64,000 nt of DNA from Bremerella sp. P1 (GTDB lineage: Bacteria > Planctomycetota > Planctomycetia > Pirellulales > Pirellulaceae). Made by a program: the position numbers and the translations under genes. Below are positions 62,201 to 64,000 of this stretch, one piece after another. The stretch covers positions 248,001-312,000 of the forward strand of contig NZ_CP118164.1 of assembly GCF_028748185.1 (NCBI RefSeq), given 5' to 3'. The number at the start of each line of letters is the position of its first letter. Position 1 is the stretch's first letter. Below the pieces are notes generated by a model. The model was not told the origin of the DNA, did no database searches, and saw only the letters and a list, made by a program, of their open reading frames with translations.

Positions 62201-64000
62201 CACCATTGGCATCCAGGTTGACGCTAACCAGGAGGTTGGTGAAGCCGGCTGTATTTGCCTGATCGACCGCGTCGCGAATCGCTTCGGTGACCTCAAGGTC
62301 GGTAAAGTTTTCTTCAACGTTGACGACAATCTGCGATGCGTTCGAGAAATTGGTGTAGTCGCCGGAGGTCGTGATATTACCAACGCCCACCCCGCCCAGA
62401 CCGCTCACGGCCGAGTCGCCCGTCAAGGTAATCCGATTGGGGATCGTACCGTCGGCAGCCACATTGAAAGCCGCAGTGTTGATAGCACTGACAATCTGGG
62501 CTTGAATGGCCGCGGCATCGTAGCTGGAATTGTACGAAACGCGTACCTGGTTCGTTCCCAGCGGCAGAAGCTCACTCGCATCGCCCGTCGGCACTTCGTC
62601 AAAGATGAACGTTCGGATTTGACCACCCGTGCTGGTGATCTGGAAAGTCTTGCCTTCGGTGATTTGACTCACGTCAAAGCCCGACACGTCAATGACTTTA
62701 CCGGTCTGGAAGACGATATCTTCCGTGTCCGATCCGACCAATTCAAAGCTCAGGCCATCGTAGACAAACTGGCCACCGAGCGGATTGAGGTCAAAGACGA
62801 ACTCGTTCCCGAAATCCAACTCGTACACGACCGTACCGTTGACATCAGTCACGGCAAAGTTCATCCCGTCGGTCAATGTCGCGATCGGAGTCAGCGGAGC
62901 CCCAGTCGTTGCCCCCGCGACTTGAATCGCGTTGCTGGCACCCTGAGCATCGAACGACGTATCAACCCGTCCAGTCGGCGTCGCATTCGACTGACTGGGA
63001 TTGTTCGTAAGAACATTCCCGACATTGAACGCGCCTCCAGTCAACAGGTTCTCCGGCGTACCGAGTTGAATGCCGTCATCGAATTCACTGGCATCCATCT
63101 CGAACAACATATTCGAGGTCGGGGCGGTAGGACTGCTGCTATTGCCACGATTACCGATCGCCCAAAGCTGCAAGTTAGCGGCACTCTGATTCGGTCCCGG
63201 AGGATTTTGGAAGGTCGTGCCCAGGAACTGATACCCAAAACCGACACCACTAGCGACGTTGTTCGGATCGGTCTTCTGATCGAGATACAACTTGCCATCC
63301 GCGGCCTGATAATAGGTCGCCAGACCGTCGTCATATTGATCAACAATCGACGCATCGCCCGTGTCGATGGTCAGGAAGTTACCCGATTCGGCATCGGTAA
63401 TACGGCCAGTCCTGTCGACAGAGTAAGCATGAAGCAAACCGTTGGGCGCCATGATGACGTCGCCAACACCGAAGCCGAACGTACCAATATTGGCCTCTTG
63501 AGCACCGGTAAACGGATCAACCGCGAACAGGCGTGTTGTGGTGTTGTTGACGGCCTGCGTCAGGAACAGCGTAAAGTCGCCCAGGACGTACGGGTTGGCG
63601 TTGGAGTTGTCGACGATGCTCGTCGAATCAGGCGCAGCCGGCGTAGAATAGAAGCCACTGCTGATGTGATCTTCCACGATTCGATGCACCGAGTTGATCG
63701 GTTCCAAACGAACCAGCGTATTGGTCGCGTTCGACTGGAAGAACTGATTCATCTGAATCGAAGTTCGTTCCTGCGAGCTAACGGCGACATAGTAAGTAAT
63801 CGGGTTATCAGGCGTACCCGCTGGCAGCATGATCGTGCCCAGGTACGGGTCACCATTGCTATCGGAACCTCGACTTAGGTCAGCCAGTTCATCGGCATCC
63901 GGGGTCTGTGGGTGAATCAGATCATCGTTCACCGCACCACTGTCGCTGATGAAGATCAACTGACCGGTGGAGCTATAAACCGAAACAATCGTATTCGCGT
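56229..64000 (-). CDS. Giant secreted multi-domain dockerin protein (N-terminus beyond the window)
   Basis: At least 2,590 residues; the frame is open to the right edge, so the leader is not seen. The visible parts include many beta-sandwich repeats, a PPC-like domain (ADIDVFQFTMEVGQEVQMDL), a parallel beta-helix stretch (VTVVNNVIYDSAQGAILYSG; LLNNIVANFSTGISVDGSS), an SwmB/Ig-like domain (LGVDYTFDYDATNNIIRLIP), a GEVED domain (WVDFNQDGDFEDAGEQI, EDGEVEDYLITVG) and terminal dockerin EF-hands (GDNSITSLDYVLLLEEL, LDVNNDRRITTADLL). The tail is acidic (DDLDELLSLISDPG). It is most likely a surface or matrix glycoprotein. Long antisense frames over it are not genes. Confidence 0.85.
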   Translation of the reverse strand, partial: ANTIVSVYSSTGQLIFISDSGAVNDDLIHPQTPDADELADLSRGSDSNGDPYLGTIMLPAGTPDNPITYYVAVSSQERTSIQMNQFFQSNATNTLVRLEPINSVHRIVEDHISSGFYSTPAAPDSTSIVDNSNANPYVLGDFTLFLTQAVNNTTTRLFAVDPFTGAQEANIGTFGFGVGDVIMAPNGLLHAYSVDRTGRITDAESGNFLTIDTGDASIVDQYDDGLATYYQAADGKLYLDQKTDPNNVASGVGFGYQFLGTTFQNPPGPNQSAANLQLWAIGNRGNSSSPTAPTSNMLFEMDASEFDDGIQLGTPENLLTGGAFNVGNVLTNNPSQSNATPTGRVDTSFDAQGASNAIQVAGATTGAPLTPIATLTDGMNFAVTDVNGTVVYELDFGNEFVFDLNPLGGQFVYDGLSFELVGSDTEDIVFQTGKVIDVSGFDVSQITEGKTFQITSTGGQIRTFIFDEVPTGDASELLPLGTNQVRVSYNSSYDAAAIQAQIVSAINTAAFNVAADGTIPNRITLTGDSAVSGLGGVGVGNITTSGDYTNFSNASQIVVNVEENFTDLEVTEAIRDAVDQANTAGFTNLLVSVNLDANGEANSTRFNFIDDTGVPVTFNSNVDISPLLDANFSAVSGADKTGGTVVPIGAGFSDIDVATAIASVSGIQNGSNVVNGLDTAVVAFNDTNASINITRNDPSAAFNPPFTVGGQATGGLVTGLGWIGNELYGVTNNGGVFQLTNGSGGFSYNANGDINANFLNFGISEDGLSFSGLAVGPSRAGGNTGFSDVLFGITTGGQIVAFTPDGAGDSADEQFVFHGGQSSINTGITGINGLDFGTLNENLWNINGIGGTEAGHGITVPVDNSRDFSTGGSSLYFGNTDAVFGNNAQYGNATTANYDFPGDAHGTVITDSFSLYGYNAADLPTLYFNYDLQTDGVEGGAARDTLRVYIAGDEGDWQLLATNNNFRSGIALDEFELGQASVSEGTRADGSAGTEGVQPLFDNTGWRQARVNLAAFAGQDNLRLRFDYSTGGSINLGGVHQPTNTTLQTEELRVLQGSQIADGETFTVTDAINGGTTTFEYNKGQSFTFDSGARIADAFNPLAPAGSNTFTLQATAGGAAVTYEYVLDAADVTLGNVPIVFSSTDSASEIRQLTRAAILGQFMPGVQIFAESDDTFNIQGIDDLSPVNAAWGMTVVGSSALTNGTNVEIFYNSSTGASQLASLTQDEMNLAMAPDSVAQGYIVFNRFQEFIFGNGYEFNVNNSSLGYDDFLMGDSFSARGSARGQDNQNRGALIDDLIIGFAERGEMVTAASTNSAFIHNQQLRNFEVLTGDYQLEIRRGTDYGIPDPFSPGNLLLLGGFTFDTNDRLNSSYTVLTASGEVIGNTDRIRVGDGTDWVTFEFFDLASITERQERGSAGTNSRTAYDADNNIYSIGFYNTDTEADIAVKLMNAINDHAGQIARSLISSTNGGLGVYAQVNSRSGITTSNRVDLSAKTTSDKVRLEYDVQSNDSFREAFDTGLVGDQILAGQSHFVSIDGEIGDNDPVEKMDGFADIDVFQFTMEVGQEVQMDLQTDFGDLVSLNGILKLFLDNLDGTFTEMVTSIVNNVGMDTYSFTAATAGTYFVAVSGNTLPLPSNGNQASAPVGYDLTKVPKNDSGRQVRTYEGGYTLDITLGDDLGNITSTNSLDVATGANAESASRTPALDILRHDQLAGFELVGDSNRHRDQGQIIIHSNMISNSANYGVLIDAGSRTTVTDAGAGNNRPHQGAPITIPGAENTRRLATGVTVVNNVIYDSAQGAILYSGDPINNPAGAVPFGRIINNTLYGTGVGDTGVTIEESVGPTLLNNIVANFSTGISVDGSSVANTVISRTLYQDNGTNVTGFGGNGNLAITLNTGDPLFVDAANKNFYLEAGSEAIDSAVTAIQERSEISSSVNPLGIDSTPLLAPERDITGQLRVDDPNVVGGSGEPGVGETPFRDIGAYDRADFTGPTGYLIDPQDNDAADRDLDETPDVVQWIDGPLTNISVQLLDQGEISDQIQGTGIDDSTVTADSVTLEILAGDTPRVLVLGVDYTFDYDATNNIIRLIPISGVFQEGVLYKVTLESDPTSPYVIRDIADNPIEFNNQFDDGTGTLVGETRFLIQVGGLVDFGDAPDSYGTLLASDGARHNLIENFYLGQGVDAEIEGQPSADANGDGSTDDGIYIRTEDPNNLGSFLDFTLRSGINNEIYVTSKAPTGATSFGFLDAWVDFNQDGDFEDAGEQIIVSVALSKDAVDPLGSSSGLGQLITVANVPSTALLGDTYARFRLSGTGGLTPTGLAEDGEVEDYLITVGEEGVNPWHNNLNPAAISIGDNSITSLDYVLLLEELRNRNYTYSATEAGMTPGASEGDFKPGFEPDVIDPLTVPAKLDVNNDRRITTADLLLFRDLQAFQSSNPEPISQSMISGEAVSGNEAPVEVSSYEFVETSQATVPTVAAKTAPVVSESLVSNTSFDAIAPSYSDLQMRSALELMGYAQTEEVETSVIDASFSEEAIILESASYDDQFDQLIGDMAGDLSSSWDGKQFSEESEDDTDSDDLDELLSLISDPGSDS

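Noticed and set aside
57246-63878. Several long plus-strand frames (548, 422 and 458 codons) opposite the right-end giant gene
   Set aside because: They are antisense shadows of the repetitive beta-sandwich coding sequence, without domains or start signals.

Overview
The window looks like the chromosome of a planctomycete, probably Pirellulaceae (Blastopirellula/Bremerella/Rhodopirellula-like); the genus is my inference. The clues are: several very large secreted proteins that start with a basic LEPR-XLL-like leader and carry dockerin/EF-hand repeats; a BBP7-type barrel and two Cys-rich barrel porins; a secreted SHD1-like protein; a serine/threonine kinase with a membrane-embedded N-terminal half; and many starts without a Shine-Dalgarno sequence. 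I saw no rRNA, tRNA, CRISPR array, phage or transposase gene.

Positions 1-21,400 are mostly housekeeping genes. They hold the 5' part of typA/bipA, a zinc-ribbon HELGH metallopeptidase, a DUF4261-like gene, a flavodiiron-like metallo-beta-lactamase protein, a TIGR02594-type amidase-like protein, a PSP1-like protein, bioB, a secreted propeller-like protein, leuC-leuD, the kinase, a UDP-sugar dehydrogenase, small unknown genes, an SHD1-like secreted protein, a FabH-like ketoacyl synthase, a YqgE/AlgH protein and an M24 peptidase. Several gaps hold REP-like palindromes.

Positions 21,500-37,600 are devoted to the cell surface: a 2.9-kilo-residue cadherin-repeat protein, two tandem porins, and a chimera of thioredoxin fold, cyclophilin, Ig/cadherin-like repeats, dockerin and matrixin-like protease.

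Positions 37,860-46,102 hold a co-oriented five-gene cluster on the minus strand: a short SecA-like ATPase, a GAF-GAF-TM-HlyD protein, a soluble HlyD adaptor, a PqqD-like/M50 protease/HlyD fusion and a DUF3467 protein. From 46,600 on come a BBP7 barrel and four more large secreted dockerin proteins, the last running off the window.

The most interesting reading is that the five-gene cluster is a dedicated export and processing machine for the leader-bearing giant proteins around it. The PqqD-like domain would bind the leader, the M50 protease would clip it, SecA-like would energise movement and the HlyD parts would bridge the envelope. The sequence shows the parts and their proximity; the working link is inference. 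Three of the secreted proteins share a cohesin-like plus dockerin-like module, which suggests self-assembly into an extracellular network.
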